Source: Collimonas fungivorans (GTDB lineage: Bacteria; Pseudomonadota; Gammaproteobacteria; Burkholderiales; Burkholderiaceae_D). Taken from it: a DNA stretch of 64,000 nt. The stretch is from the NCBI RefSeq assembly GCF_001584145.1, contig NZ_CP013232.1, positions 2,604,001 through 2,668,000 on the forward strand, given 5' to 3'. Below the pieces are notes generated by a model, which did no database searches, was not told the origin of the DNA, and saw only the letters and a program-made list of their open reading frames with translations. Below are positions 35,972 to 44,306 of this stretch, piece after piece (positions within the stretch are counted from its first letter, which is position 1; the number at the start of each line of letters is the position of its first letter). Position numbers and translations under genes: made by a program.

Positions 35972-36092
35972 TATTTTCCCTACCATGGCTTCAAGTCTGG
36001 AGATAAGCGCGGAGCAGAAGCAGATGAATTCTGCAGATGAGTTCATCAGGTAATTCCGATCACTGAAACGTGTATTTAGGAGGAAATGAATC

Positions 36093-36428
36093 ATGGCTAG
36101 CATCACCATCGAGCGCACTTTTTTTGACCCCGCCGAAGAAACATCGCTGTTTGCCTATAACGCTGCGTTCCACGAGCTGGGCTTGAGCTGGCACTGGGAT
36201 TACGATACCTATCGTTCGCTGCTGGCCGGCGCCGGCGAGAAGAACGTGATTTGCGCCTACATCGAAACCCACCAGCGCCACCTGCTGAATGCCTACGACG
36301 CCGATTTCCTGATCAAGGCGATCGAAAGCGCCCGCGCGCAATGCCTGGAAAATATCAAGGCCTCCGGCAGCCAGCCCGGCTTCAGCGTCAACTGGGCGGA
36401 AGTGCAGCGTGCCGAAGTCGGCATCTGA
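36093..36428 (+). CDS. Conserved-looking hypothetical protein in the oxalate region
   Basis: A 111-residue soluble protein from ATG 36093 with AGGAGG about nine bases upstream. It has no signal peptide or membrane segment and no motif I recognise; the sequence is acidic and helical (FHELGLSWHWDYDTYRSLLA, ADFLIKAIESARAQCLENIK). The strong ribosome site and codon use support a real gene. It is divergent from the LysR gene and precedes oxlT copy 1, so a role linked to oxalate or formate use is possible but unproven. Confidence 0.7.
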   Translation: MASITIERTFFDPAEETSLFAYNAAFHELGLSWHWDYDTYRSLLAGAGEKNVICAYIETHQRHLLNAYDADFLIKAIESARAQCLENIKASGSQPGFSVNWAEVQRAEVGI

Positions 36429-36805
36429 AGCAGCGTTGTGTTTGATCCAGGCGCCAGGCTGCGAAGACAGCCGCAGCGCATAGTTCGCAGTGCATTGTTC
36501 GCAGTGCATTGTTGTATATGACTCAGTTGCATGAGATTCAATGAATTTGACTTATTTTTAGCTGATCCGATATTTTTTTGCGAACAGAAAATTACTAATC
36601 TTGACCGTAGTCAAGGATCGCTGGAACAAGTCCTCTCACAATCAGTGCGACCATGCATTTTCCGCGATTGCTGCAAAAGACGGCGACGCGGACGAATAAG
36701 GAATGCATGGTTGACATAGAACTCATGGTCGCCCATGCGCAATGCTAGGCACAATGCAATGTTCATGGCGACGTAGAAAACCAACCATAATTTGGAGACG
36801 GAGAC
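36429..36805 (+). other. Intergenic region before oxlT copy 1
   Basis: This 377-base gap contains a 14-base tandem duplication (GTTCGCAGTGCATT at 36483-36496 and 36497-36510) and then the CRP/FNR-type promoter described separately. The leader from the predicted start near 36649 to the oxlT ATG is about 157 bases. No small gene was convincing. Confidence 0.45.
36601..36642 (+). promoter_or_regulatory. CRP/FNR-type class II promoter of oxlT copy 1
   Basis: TTGAC-CGTA-GTCAA at 36601-36614, then a -10 hexamer CACAAT at 36637-36642; the palindrome centre is 29.5 bases before the hexamer. The bases GGAT follow the palindrome here and also before oxlT copy 2. Confidence 0.72.
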
Positions 36806-38146
36806 ATGAATCAAGACAGTGCCCTGGGGGGCAAAGTATCGAATTCCCATCGATGGTGGCAGCTTGTGATGGGAATCATCTGCATGGCCATGATTGCCAA
36901 CCTGCAGTACGGTTGGACCTTGTTCGTTAATCCTATTTCTGAAAAATACGGCTGGAGCAAGGCCGCGATCCAGATTGCCTTTACCGTGTTCGTGCTGACC
37001 GAAACCTGGCTGGTGCCTATCGAAGGCTACCTGGTCGACAAGCTGGGCCCGCGCCCGGTGGTATTGGTGGGCGGCATCTTGTGCGGCCTTGGCTGGGTAT
37101 TGAATTCCTACGCATCTTCCTTGCCGATGCTGTACATCGCGGCGGCCATCAGCGGCGTCGGTGCGGGCGCTGTATACGGCACCTGCGTCGGCAATGCGCT
37201 GAAGTGGTTCCCCGACCGGCGAGGGCTGGCGGCAGGGCTTACCGCGGCCGGCTTCGGCGCCGGTTCGGCGATTACCATCATCCCGATTTCGGCAATGATC
37301 AAGAGCAGCGGTTATGAATCAGCGTTCTTCTACTTCGGCATCGGCCAGGGTGTGATCGTGTTCCTGATCGCGCTGGGCCTGAAGGCAGCGCCAAGTTACC
37401 TGAAGAAGGGCACCGCAGCCTTGAAGATCAAGGTGCAGCAAGGCCGGCGCGACTACCGGCCGAGCGAAGTGCTGCGCCAGCCGGTGTTCTGGATCATGTA
37501 CCTGATGTTCGTCACGGTAGCTGCCGGCGGCCTGATGGCGACCGCGCAGCTGGGGCCGATCGCCAAGGACTTCAAGGTGATGGATGTGCCGGTCAACATC
37601 ATGGGCCTGGTCTTGCCTGCGCTGACCTTTGCGCTGGCGATCGACCGCGTCCTGAACGGATTGACGAGGCCGTTTTTCGGCTGGGTATCGGACCAGATCG
37701 GACGCGAGCAAACCATGTTCATCTGCTTCGCGCTGGAATCGTTCGGCATCCTGATGCTGTATAAATTCGGCGCCGATCCGCTGCTGTTCGTGGTCCTGAC
37801 GGGGTTGGTGTTCTTCGCCTGGGGTGAAATCTACAGCTTGTTTCCATCTACCTGCGCGGACACCTTCGGCAGCAAATATGCGGCTGCCAACGCCGGCCTC
37901 TTGTATACCGCGAAAGGCACCGCGGCCTTGCTGGTGCCGTTCTCCAGCATGCTGACCGCCGCCACTGGCAGCTGGGAGGCGGTGTTTGTGGTCAGCAGCG
38001 TGATGAATGCGGTGGCTGCCTTGCTGGCGTGGTTTGTGTTGAAACCGATGCGAAAGGCGCTGATGGATGAATCGATTCCAGAACACGAACTTAACAAAGA
38101 AGCTGAACTGAAAGCGCTAGGCCGCGTTCCTGACCGCCTGGTCTGA
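36806..38146 (+). CDS. oxlT: Oxalate/formate antiporter, MFS family (copy 1)
   Basis: A 446-residue, 12-helix major facilitator. It matches the OxlT family throughout (NLQYGWTLFVNPISEKYGW, VYGTCVGNALKWFPDRRGLA). The Arg in NGLTRPFFGWVSDQIGR and the Lys in LLYTAKGTAALLVP align by pattern with Oxalobacter OxlT Arg272 and Lys355, the charged substrate-site residues. It should exchange external oxalate for internal formate. It has its own CRP/FNR-type promoter and a strong hairpin downstream. The second copy at 40431 is similar but clearly diverged. Confidence 0.87.
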   Translation: MNQDSALGGKVSNSHRWWQLVMGIICMAMIANLQYGWTLFVNPISEKYGWSKAAIQIAFTVFVLTETWLVPIEGYLVDKLGPRPVVLVGGILCGLGWVLNSYASSLPMLYIAAAISGVGAGAVYGTCVGNALKWFPDRRGLAAGLTAAGFGAGSAITIIPISAMIKSSGYESAFFYFGIGQGVIVFLIALGLKAAPSYLKKGTAALKIKVQQGRRDYRPSEVLRQPVFWIMYLMFVTVAAGGLMATAQLGPIAKDFKVMDVPVNIMGLVLPALTFALAIDRVLNGLTRPFFGWVSDQIGREQTMFICFALESFGILMLYKFGADPLLFVVLTGLVFFAWGEIYSLFPSTCADTFGSKYAAANAGLLYTAKGTAALLVPFSSMLTAATGSWEAVFVVSSVMNAVAALLAWFVLKPMRKALMDESIPEHELNKEAELKALGRVPDRLV

Positions 38147-38159
38147 CCATCATCGGATT

Positions 38160-38207
38160 TTACCCAGGGCTTCTTGAGGGCGATCCCCTCAAGAAGCCAG
38201 GTGGGTA
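38160..38207. terminator. Long hairpin after oxlT copy 1
   Basis: GGCTTCTTGAGGG (38168-38180) pairs with CCCTCAAGAAGCC (to 38198) around a 4-5-base loop, and outer arms TTACCCA/TGGGTAA extend the stem. It has no T tract, so it may act as a weak terminator or an mRNA end stabiliser. Confidence 0.55.
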
Positions 38208-38380
38208 AGTCAGTCCGCATCAGCGCTCGGGTTTTCGCGCCATTTCATTCACACAGCAGCAGCTTGCCTGTACCCGCAACCGGGTGCGACGGGACAGGTG
38301 CGCGGTAAATATTTACATGGCTTGCCCGGCGGTCCACGGCAAGTCCTTCAAATTCTTGACAGGTTGGGGAAAGATTAAAA

Positions 38381-39148
38381 ATGATACAGCGCTGGCTACG
38401 GTTCACATACCAGAATACAGTCCGCTTCGGCACCCTGGAAGGCAAGCGGGTGCAGATATGGGAAGGCGACATGTTCGCCGCGCCGAAGCCGTCCGGCTTG
38501 TTTGTCGACCTGGCTGAGGTGAAGGTGCTGATGCCGACCCGACCGAGCAAGATCCTGGCGCTGTGGAACAACTTCGGCGCACTTGGCGCCAAGCTGAACC
38601 TGGCGCGGCCGGCCGAACCGCTGTACCTGATCAAGTCGCCGAATTCTTATCTGAATCCACAGGAAACCATCCGCCAGCCGGCTGCAGGCGGCAAAGTGGT
38701 GTTCGAGGGCGAACTCGGCATCGTGATCGGCAAAACCGCCAGCCGGGTGGCCGAAGCCGAGGCCGGTAAATACATCTTCGGTTATACCTGCGCCAATGAC
38801 GTCACGGTGGCAGACATCCTGAACCGCGATCCGTCGTTTGCGCAGTGGGTGCGCGCCAAGGGCTGCGACACCTTCTGTCCGTTCGGACCGGTAGTGGCAA
38901 GCGGGCTGGATCCCGGCACGCTGACAGTCCGGACCATCTTGAACGGCGAAGTGCGGCAGGATTACCCAGTCAGCGACATGCTGTTTTCAGCGACGCAGCT
39001 GGTGAGCCTGATTTCCCAGGACATGACGCTTTACCCCGGCGACATCATCTTGTGCGGCACCTCGGTCGGGGTCGGCTCGATGAAGCCAGGCAGCACGGTG
39101 GAAATCGAGATTGAAGGCATAGGCAAGCTCAGCAACCGCTTTGAGTAG
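38381..39148 (+). CDS. Fumarylacetoacetate hydrolase (FAH) family protein
   Basis: A 255-residue FAH-fold enzyme with metal-ligand segments VVFEGELGIVIGK (Glu-x-Glu) and YTCANDVTVADILNRD (Asp), and the C-terminal GDIILCGTSVGVGSMKPG. The family includes acylpyruvate hydrolases, oxaloacetate decarboxylases and 2-hydroxyhepta-2,4-diene-1,7-dioate isomerases; the substrate is not decided by sequence. It sits between two OxlT genes and 58 bases before a ketopantoate-reductase-like gene, so a role with a small dicarboxylate or 2-keto acid is plausible. GGGGAAAG precedes ATG 38381. Confidence 0.85.
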   Translation: MIQRWLRFTYQNTVRFGTLEGKRVQIWEGDMFAAPKPSGLFVDLAEVKVLMPTRPSKILALWNNFGALGAKLNLARPAEPLYLIKSPNSYLNPQETIRQPAAGGKVVFEGELGIVIGKTASRVAEAEAGKYIFGYTCANDVTVADILNRDPSFAQWVRAKGCDTFCPFGPVVASGLDPGTLTVRTILNGEVRQDYPVSDMLFSATQLVSLISQDMTLYPGDIILCGTSVGVGSMKPGSTVEIEIEGIGKLSNRFE

Positions 39149-39206
39149 GAGCGGGTTGCTGGTGCAGCAGCGCTTCCAGGTTTTTTATTACTAGTACGGA
39201 GCAATC

Positions 39207-40217
39207 ATGAAAATCGCAATTGTGGGAGCAGGGGCCATTGGCGGCTATGTCGGCGCCAAGCTGTCGCTGGCCGGCGAAGATGTCACCTTTATCGTGCGCG
39301 GCGCCAACCTCGAGGCCATCCGCCGCAACGGCATGAAGCTGATCCTGGAGGATGGTTCGGAGCACATCGCCGACCAGGCCAAGGCGACCGACAACTACCG
39401 GCTGGCCGGCAGGCAGGACCTGGTCATCCTGGCGCTCAAGGCGCACCAGCTGGAAAGCATCGCCGACCAGCTGCACCATCTGCTGGGGCCGGAGACGGCG
39501 ATCGTCACCATGCAGAACGGCATTCCCTATTGGTATTTCCACAAGAACGGCGGCGCCCTGGAAGGCAGCCGTTTGAAAATGGTGGATCCGACCGGCGAGA
39601 TCGGCGAAAAAATTCCAGCCTCGCGGGTGATCGGCTGCGTGGTGTATCCGGCGTCCGAACTGATAGCGCCGGGCGTGGTGCGTCATTTTGAAGGCGAACG
39701 TTTTCCTTTGGGAGAGCTGGATGGTTCCAGCAGCGAACGGGTTACACGCATCTCGGCGTGTTTTGTCAACGCCGGCTTCAAGGCGCCGGTGCTGGACGAC
39801 ATCCGTTCCGAAATCTGGCTCAAGCTGTGGGGCAACCTCAGTTTCAATCCGATCAGCGCGCTGACCCATTCGACGCTGGTCGACATCTGCCAGTTTCCCT
39901 TGTCGCGCGAACTGGCGGCGGCGCTGATGACCGAGGCGCAGACAATCGCCCACAAGCTCGGGATCAGCTTCCGCGTGCCGCTCGACAAGCGGATTGCCGG
40001 CGCCGAAAAAATAGGCAAGCACAAAACTTCGATGCTGAAAGACGTGGAAGCAGGGCGCGCATTGGAAATCGATGCGCTGGTCGGTTCGGTGATTGAACTG
40101 GCGCGCCTGACGCATACGCCGACGCCGCATCTCGATACGGTCTACGCCCTGGTGAAACTGCTGGCCAAGACCTTCGAGGAAGAGCGCGGCCAGGTGCAGC
40201 TGCAGCGCGTCGCCTGA
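39207..40217 (+). CDS. Ketopantoate reductase-family (2-dehydropantoate 2-reductase) protein
   Basis: A 336-residue NADPH-dependent reductase of the ApbA/PanE fold. The dinucleotide motif is KIAIVGAGAIGGYVGAKLS; the C-terminal domain has LWGNLSFNPISALTHSTL and HKTSMLKDVEAGRALEIDAL, typical of the family. It could serve pantothenate synthesis, but its place in the oxalate region beside an FAH protein suggests it may reduce another 2-keto acid, so panE is not assigned. GGAG precedes ATG 39207. Confidence 0.85.
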   Translation: MKIAIVGAGAIGGYVGAKLSLAGEDVTFIVRGANLEAIRRNGMKLILEDGSEHIADQAKATDNYRLAGRQDLVILALKAHQLESIADQLHHLLGPETAIVTMQNGIPYWYFHKNGGALEGSRLKMVDPTGEIGEKIPASRVIGCVVYPASELIAPGVVRHFEGERFPLGELDGSSSERVTRISACFVNAGFKAPVLDDIRSEIWLKLWGNLSFNPISALTHSTLVDICQFPLSRELAAALMTEAQTIAHKLGISFRVPLDKRIAGAEKIGKHKTSMLKDVEAGRALEIDALVGSVIELARLTHTPTPHLDTVYALVKLLAKTFEEERGQVQLQRVA

Positions 40218-40262
40218 AGCGCGGCGCATGGCTGATCCGGCGCGGCGGCAAAGTGCACAATC

Positions 40263-40304
40263 TTAACCGTCGTCAAGGATTAAGCCCGGAAATTCTCGCA
40301 GAAT
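40263..40304 (+). promoter_or_regulatory. CRP/FNR-type class II promoter of oxlT copy 2
   Basis: TTAAC-CGTC-GTCAA at 40263-40276 (one base off the consensus left arm), then -10 CAGAAT at 40299-40304, with the centre again 29.5 bases before the hexamer. Confidence 0.65.
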
Positions 40305-40430
40305 GAATCATGGCGCAAGTTGCGTATATTGCCGTCACAGGGATATTTGCGGTCGCATCGAAATAATATGTATTCAATAACACGCACCCATAATAAATAA
40401 GCATCCTAAAATCATCAGGAGACAAGATAC

Positions 40431-41732
40431 ATGGACACCAGTAACGCCAAGCGAGCTCCTAATCGTTGGATTCAACTGATTATCGGCATCATCTGCATGG
40501 GCTTGGTCGCCAATCTGCAATATGCCTGGACATTGTTCGTCAATCCCATGGACGCCAAACATCATTGGGGCCAGGCAGCTATTCAATTATCGTTTTCCAT
40601 TTTCATCGTGACTGAAACCTGGTTGGTGCCGATCGAGGGCTGGCTGGTCGACAAATTCGGCCCGCGTCCGGTGATCGCCATGGGTGCGCTGTTTGCCGGC
40701 GCCGGCTGGGTGATCAATTCGATGGCGACCAACCTGATCGAACTGTATGCCGCCGCGATTATTGCAGGCATAGGGGCCGGCTGCGTGTACGGCACGTGCG
40801 TCGGCAATGCGCTGAAATGGTTTCCCGACCGGCGTGGCCTGGCGGCAGGCCTGACCGCCGCCGGCTTCGGCGCCGGCGCCGCGGTGACGGTGATCCCGAT
40901 CGCCAACATGATCCAGTCGTCCGGCTACGAAAGGGCTTTCCTGTTCTTCGGCATCTTGCAAGGCGTGTGCATTTTCCTGCTGGCCTTGCTGATGGTAAGG
41001 CCGGTGCCGCCCAAGGGCGTGGTGGTATCGAAGAAGATCACCATGACAAAAATCGACTACACGGCGGGACAGATGATCAAGACGCCGGTGTTCTGGCTGA
41101 TCTATGTGCTGTTCGTCGCCGTCGCCGCCGGCGGCCTGATGGCCACCGCGCAGCTGGCGCCGATCGCCAAGGATTTCGGCATCGCCAAGCTGCCGATGAC
41201 GATGCTGGGCGTAACCTTGCCGTTGCTCACCATGACGCTTTCCATCGATAATCTTTGCAATGGTTTCACACGGCCGCTGTGTGGTTTCATCTCCGACAAG
41301 ATCGGCCGCGAAAACACCATGTTCATTGTTTTCATAGGCGAAGGCCTGGCCTTGCTGGGATTGATAGAATACGGCCATAATCCGTATGCCTTCATGCTGT
41401 TTGCGGCTTTGGTGTTCCTGTTCTGGGGCGAGATATTTTCGATCTTTCCAGCGATCTGCGCCGACACCTTCGGCAGCAAGTTTGCCGCCGGCAATGCGGG
41501 CACGCTGTACACAGCGAAAGGCACCGCAGCCTTGCTGGTGCCGCTGACTTCGGTGCTGTCCGCAGGCGGCGCCTGGAACCGGGTATTCCTGGCCGCTTCC
41601 ATCATCACCATCGGCGCCGGCCTGGTCGCCAAGTTCATACTGGCGCCGATGCGCAAGCGCTGGGTGGATAAGGGCGTGCCGGCCTATTCATCCGGGTTCG
41701 ATCCGCATGCCGCGGCTGCGATCAAACGCTAG
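40431..41732 (+). CDS. oxlT: Oxalate/formate antiporter, MFS family (copy 2)
   Basis: A 433-residue 12-helix carrier of the OxlT family (NLQYAWTLFVNPMDAKHHWG, YGTCVGNALKWFPDRRGLA). The substrate-site Arg in NGFTRPLCGFISDKIGR and Lys in LYTAKGTAALLVP are kept, as in copy 1. It starts at ATG 40431 with CAGGAG upstream and has its own CRP/FNR-type promoter. Its divergence from copy 1 suggests long separation and perhaps a different substrate preference or affinity, unlike the two decarboxylase genes, which are nearly identical. Confidence 0.87.
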   Translation: MDTSNAKRAPNRWIQLIIGIICMGLVANLQYAWTLFVNPMDAKHHWGQAAIQLSFSIFIVTETWLVPIEGWLVDKFGPRPVIAMGALFAGAGWVINSMATNLIELYAAAIIAGIGAGCVYGTCVGNALKWFPDRRGLAAGLTAAGFGAGAAVTVIPIANMIQSSGYERAFLFFGILQGVCIFLLALLMVRPVPPKGVVVSKKITMTKIDYTAGQMIKTPVFWLIYVLFVAVAAGGLMATAQLAPIAKDFGIAKLPMTMLGVTLPLLTMTLSIDNLCNGFTRPLCGFISDKIGRENTMFIVFIGEGLALLGLIEYGHNPYAFMLFAALVFLFWGEIFSIFPAICADTFGSKFAAGNAGTLYTAKGTAALLVPLTSVLSAGGAWNRVFLAASIITIGAGLVAKFILAPMRKRWVDKGVPAYSSGFDPHAAAAIKR

Positions 41733-41746
41733 TCCCGGTCAGTACG

Positions 41747-41773
41747 CGGAATGGCGCCTGACGCCATTCCGCA
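41747..41773. terminator. Hairpin between convergent oxlT copy 2 and oxidoreductase genes
   Basis: GCGGAATGGCG (41747-41757) pairs perfectly with CGCCATTCCGC (41763-41773) around a 5-base loop. It lies between the two convergent stops and may act in both directions, although no long T run follows. Confidence 0.55.
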
Positions 41774-41801
41774 GTTGCATTTGCCTGTTCCGCTCAATCC
41801 G

Positions 41802-42779
41802 TCACAACGAGAGCATGATTTTGCCGATATGCGCATTGCTTTCCATCAGTGCATGGGCTTGCGCAGCCTGTTCGAGCGGGAAGGTCCGGAAAATGACCGG
41901 CTTGATTTTCCCTCCCCCCAGCAATGGCCAGACATGAGCCCGCAGCTGGCTGGCAATGGCGGCCTTGAACGCCACCGGCCTGGGCCGCAAGGTTGATCCG
42001 GTGATGGTCAGCCGGCGCAGCAGGACCTGGCCGAAATGGACGTTTGCCTTGGCGCCGCCAAGCATGGCGATGAACACCAGCCTGCCGTCGTCCGCCAGGC
42101 AGTTCAGTTCACGCTGGATATAATCGCCCGCCACCATGTCGAGAATCACATCCACGCCTTTGCCTTGGGTGGCGGTTTTTACTGCTTCGACAAAATCTTC
42201 GGTGCGGTAATTGATGCCGCGTTCCGCTCCCAGCACTTCGCAGGCACGGCATTTTTCGTCGGAGCCGGCGGTGGCGAATACCCGGTGCCCAAGCGCGGCG
42301 GCGATCTGGATCGCAGCGACGCCGATGCCGGAAGTGCCGCCCTGGACCAGCAAGGTTTCACCGGGCGCCAGATGGCAGCGGTCGAATACATTGCTCCATA
42401 CGGTAAAAAAGGTTTCCGGCAACGACGCTGCTTCCAGCACGCTCCAGCCGGCCGGCACCGGCAGGCACAGCGCCGCCGGCGCCGTGCAGTATTCGGCATA
42501 AGCGCCGCCTTGGACCAGCGCGCAGACCAGGTCGCCTTTGCGCCATCCGCTATCGCTGAAGTCGCCGTCGACAATTTCTCCTGCGATTTCCAGGCCGGGC
42601 AAGGCAGAAGCGCCGGGCGGCACCGGATAGTGGCCGGCGCGCTGCAATACGTCTGGACGGTTGACGCCGGCGGCTTGCACCTTGATCAGCAGCTCGCCGG
42701 CCTTGAAGGCGGGCACCGGCTGTTCGCTTAGCTGCAAGACTTCTGGTCCGCCGAAGGCGGTGATGTTGATGGCGCGCAT
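41802..42779 (-). CDS. NAD(P)H:quinone oxidoreductase-like MDR protein
   Basis: A 325-residue zinc-free medium-chain dehydrogenase of the quinone oxidoreductase/PIG3 type. The N-terminal domain has GGPEVLQLSEQPVP and VNRPDVLQRAGHYP; the Rossmann part has VQGGTSGIGVAAIQIAAALG and binds NADPH. It lacks the zinc-ligand cysteines of alcohol dehydrogenases. It probably reduces quinones or reactive carbonyls. It is convergent with oxlT copy 2 and appears unrelated to oxalate use. Confidence 0.9.
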   Translation of the reverse strand: MRAINITAFGGPEVLQLSEQPVPAFKAGELLIKVQAAGVNRPDVLQRAGHYPVPPGASALPGLEIAGEIVDGDFSDSGWRKGDLVCALVQGGAYAEYCTAPAALCLPVPAGWSVLEAASLPETFFTVWSNVFDRCHLAPGETLLVQGGTSGIGVAAIQIAAALGHRVFATAGSDEKCRACEVLGAERGINYRTEDFVEAVKTATQGKGVDVILDMVAGDYIQRELNCLADDGRLVFIAMLGGAKANVHFGQVLLRRLTITGSTLRPRPVAFKAAIASQLRAHVWPLLGGGKIKPVIFRTFPLEQAAQAHALMESNAHIGKIMLSL

Positions 42780-42987
42780 GGAATCCGATCCCGGTAGTTG
42801 GCAATCGGATCAGTCTACGAAGATGTCACGGGCCGCGCATTGATCGGGCTCAATCTTCCTGCGCATTTTTTTAATTAGGCCTGGGTTTTACCTGGTGATA
42901 TAACCTGACCAGATATCTATATTATGTTGCAGCACGGAAGCGCCGTCCTGGAAGATTGCCGGAGGCTTTGAATCGGCCGCCAAAAAT

Positions 42988-43016
42988 AAAACAGCCGATC
43001 AATGATCGGCTGTTTT
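42988..43016. terminator. Strong bidirectional terminator
   Basis: AAAACAGCCGATCA (42988-43001) and its exact complement TGATCGGCTGTTTT (43003-43016) form a 14-base inverted repeat flanked by A and T runs on both strands. It lies just beyond the stop of the small - strand gene at 43063-43236 and is the best intrinsic terminator in this region. Confidence 0.8.
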
Positions 43017-43062
43017 TTGCACCATCTGCAGTGTCACCGGGGTGACCTTGCAACACCGGGAA

Positions 43063-43236
43063 TTACAGGCCCCAGGTGTAGGTGGCGTCTGTCTTGTCGC
43101 CGGTAGTTGCTGCGTCGAGGGACTCGCGCAGGTCGACTGCCAGAAGGGTCGCGGCTACAGCATAGGCGACGCCTGCCACTTTTGCGGAAAAACCAGTGCT
43201 GCTTGCCGGGGTGTAGCTGTTGGTTGCTGTAGTCAC
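43063..43236 (-). CDS. Small hydrophobic-core protein of unknown function
   Basis: A 57-residue product from GTG 43236, with AGGAG eight bases upstream; the frame is open to an ATG at 43281 but that start has no ribosome site. The peptide has a Ser/Thr-rich start, a short hydrophobic stretch (KVAGVAYAVAATLLAVDL) and an acidic, Thr-rich tail ending TYTWGL. No family was recognised. A clear ribosome site and a strong terminator 50 bases after the stop support a real small gene. It could be a secreted or membrane-active peptide. Confidence 0.6.
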   Translation of the reverse strand: MTTATNSYTPASSTGFSAKVAGVAYAVAATLLAVDLRESLDAATTGDKTDATYTWGL

Positions 43237-43447
43237 GGTAGTGCTCCTGTCAAAGTAAGAATCTCTTATGCTGCTTTGCATTATATATTTTCAATAATGA
43301 CTTTTCTAATGACATTATCCAATAACAGGTATGTCATCTGTCAATATCTTGCGCTGCAATATAAGAAGATCTGCCAGGAATACAACAGAATTCGGTCGAT
43401 TTGATCAGGTTGGGCGGCTGCGACGGCTGGATTCAGCGTTTTGGAGG

Positions 43448-43476
43448 CATCGTGTGTACACAAAGTATACACGATG
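43448..43476. terminator. Hairpin after the CRP/FNR regulator gene
   Basis: CATCGTGTGTAC (43448-43459) pairs with GTATACACGATG (43465-43476) with one mismatch around a 5-base loop, 12 bases beyond the corrected stop of the regulator gene. No T tract follows on the - strand, so it may instead be an operator. Confidence 0.45.
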
Positions 43477-43487
43477 TTGGTTGCTGC

Positions 43488-44095
43488 TTAGATTTTTCCC
43501 TGGTGTTTCAGCCGGCTCAGGGTCTCGGGGAAATATTCAGGTAGGTTGCGAGCTCTTTTTTCGGCATGCGATCGTAGAGATCCGGATGCTTGCGCAAGAA
43601 GCGGTGCACACGGCCCGGTGCATCCAGCAAATGCAAGGTGATGGTATGCGCCATGATTTCGCTCATCAGGCGCATCACTTCATATTCGAAGGCATGTTTC
43701 AGTTTCGGATGCTTGTCCATGAACGCCGCCCATTGCTGCAATGGCAGCTTGGCAACCCGCGCCTTGGATACGCAGACGATGCTGTAAGGCGTCGGCGTTT
43801 TCAGTCGCCATGCGGCGTAGCTGGTCTCCATGTCGCGCTCGTCGGCGAAGCGCAGGATCATTTCCTTCGCTTGCTGATTTGTCACTACGCGCTTGAGTAT
43901 GCCGTCCAGGATGAAATATTGCTCCATCTCGTGGATGCCCTGGTGCAGCAGAATTTCTCCTTTACCGCCATCCACTACGATCAAGTGCGATTCCAACTCG
44001 AGCATTTCGCTCTCGTCCAAGTCTTTTAAAACATTATTTTGCCTGAGCTGAACACGAATGATGTTTTTCTCTGGGTGGTTTTCTATGAGGGTCAT
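43488..44095 (-). pseudogene. CRP/FNR-family regulator with a frameshift in the recognition helix
   Basis: The frame from ATG 44095 gives 192 residues: a cyclic-nucleotide-binding-like beta barrel (about 25-110, HLIVVDGGKGEILLHQGIHE), a long dimerisation helix and the start of the HTH (KKELATYLNISP), then an early stop at 43517. Adding one base in the CCCC/GGGG run near 43526-43530 restores SPETLSRLKHQGKI and a stop at 43488-43490, for 202 residues. The restored helix has the E-x-x-S-R pattern that in FNR contacts TTGA half-sites. FNR's N-terminal cluster cysteines are missing, so another signal is sensed. It is the likely regulator of the four nearby TTGAC palindromes. Confidence 0.75.
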
Positions 44096-44131
44096 GTAGG
44101 TGTTTTAAGGGATGGTCGACAGTCTAAGGCC

Positions 44132-44280
44132 CCGTTAAGGAATAAGTTGAACATTTGTGCTGGCCCTAGCTAGCGCGCTGCTGCGTTGCCCACCGCTTGC
44201 AGTGCTCGCACTGCGGCGCGTCGTGCGCCTTGCTTCGCACTAGCTACGGCCGCTCAAATGCCCAACTTATTCCTTAACGG
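44132..44280. repeat. 149-base palindromic intergenic element
   Basis: Two 41-base arms (44132-44172 and 44240-44280) are inverted copies with about six mismatches; both outer ends read CCGTTAAGGAATAAGTTG. Between them is a GC-rich core rich in short inverted pairs (for example GCAGTG/CACTGC). It fills the space between the regulator gene and decarboxylase copy 2, ending 27 bases before the TTGAC box. It has no coding capacity and resembles a MITE- or REP-like element. Confidence 0.7.
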
Positions 44281-44306
44281 ACCCTGAGAAGATGATGCGT
44301 GAAAAC

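Noticed and set aside
36483..36510. Tandem 14-base repeat as a possible CRISPR remnant
   Set aside because: There are only two adjacent copies, no spacers and no cas gene; it is a simple tandem duplication.
43488..44095. FNR proper, an oxygen-sensing iron-sulfur regulator
   Set aside because: The N-terminal region lacks the cluster-binding cysteines of FNR, so only the DNA-binding specificity, not oxygen sensing, is inferred.
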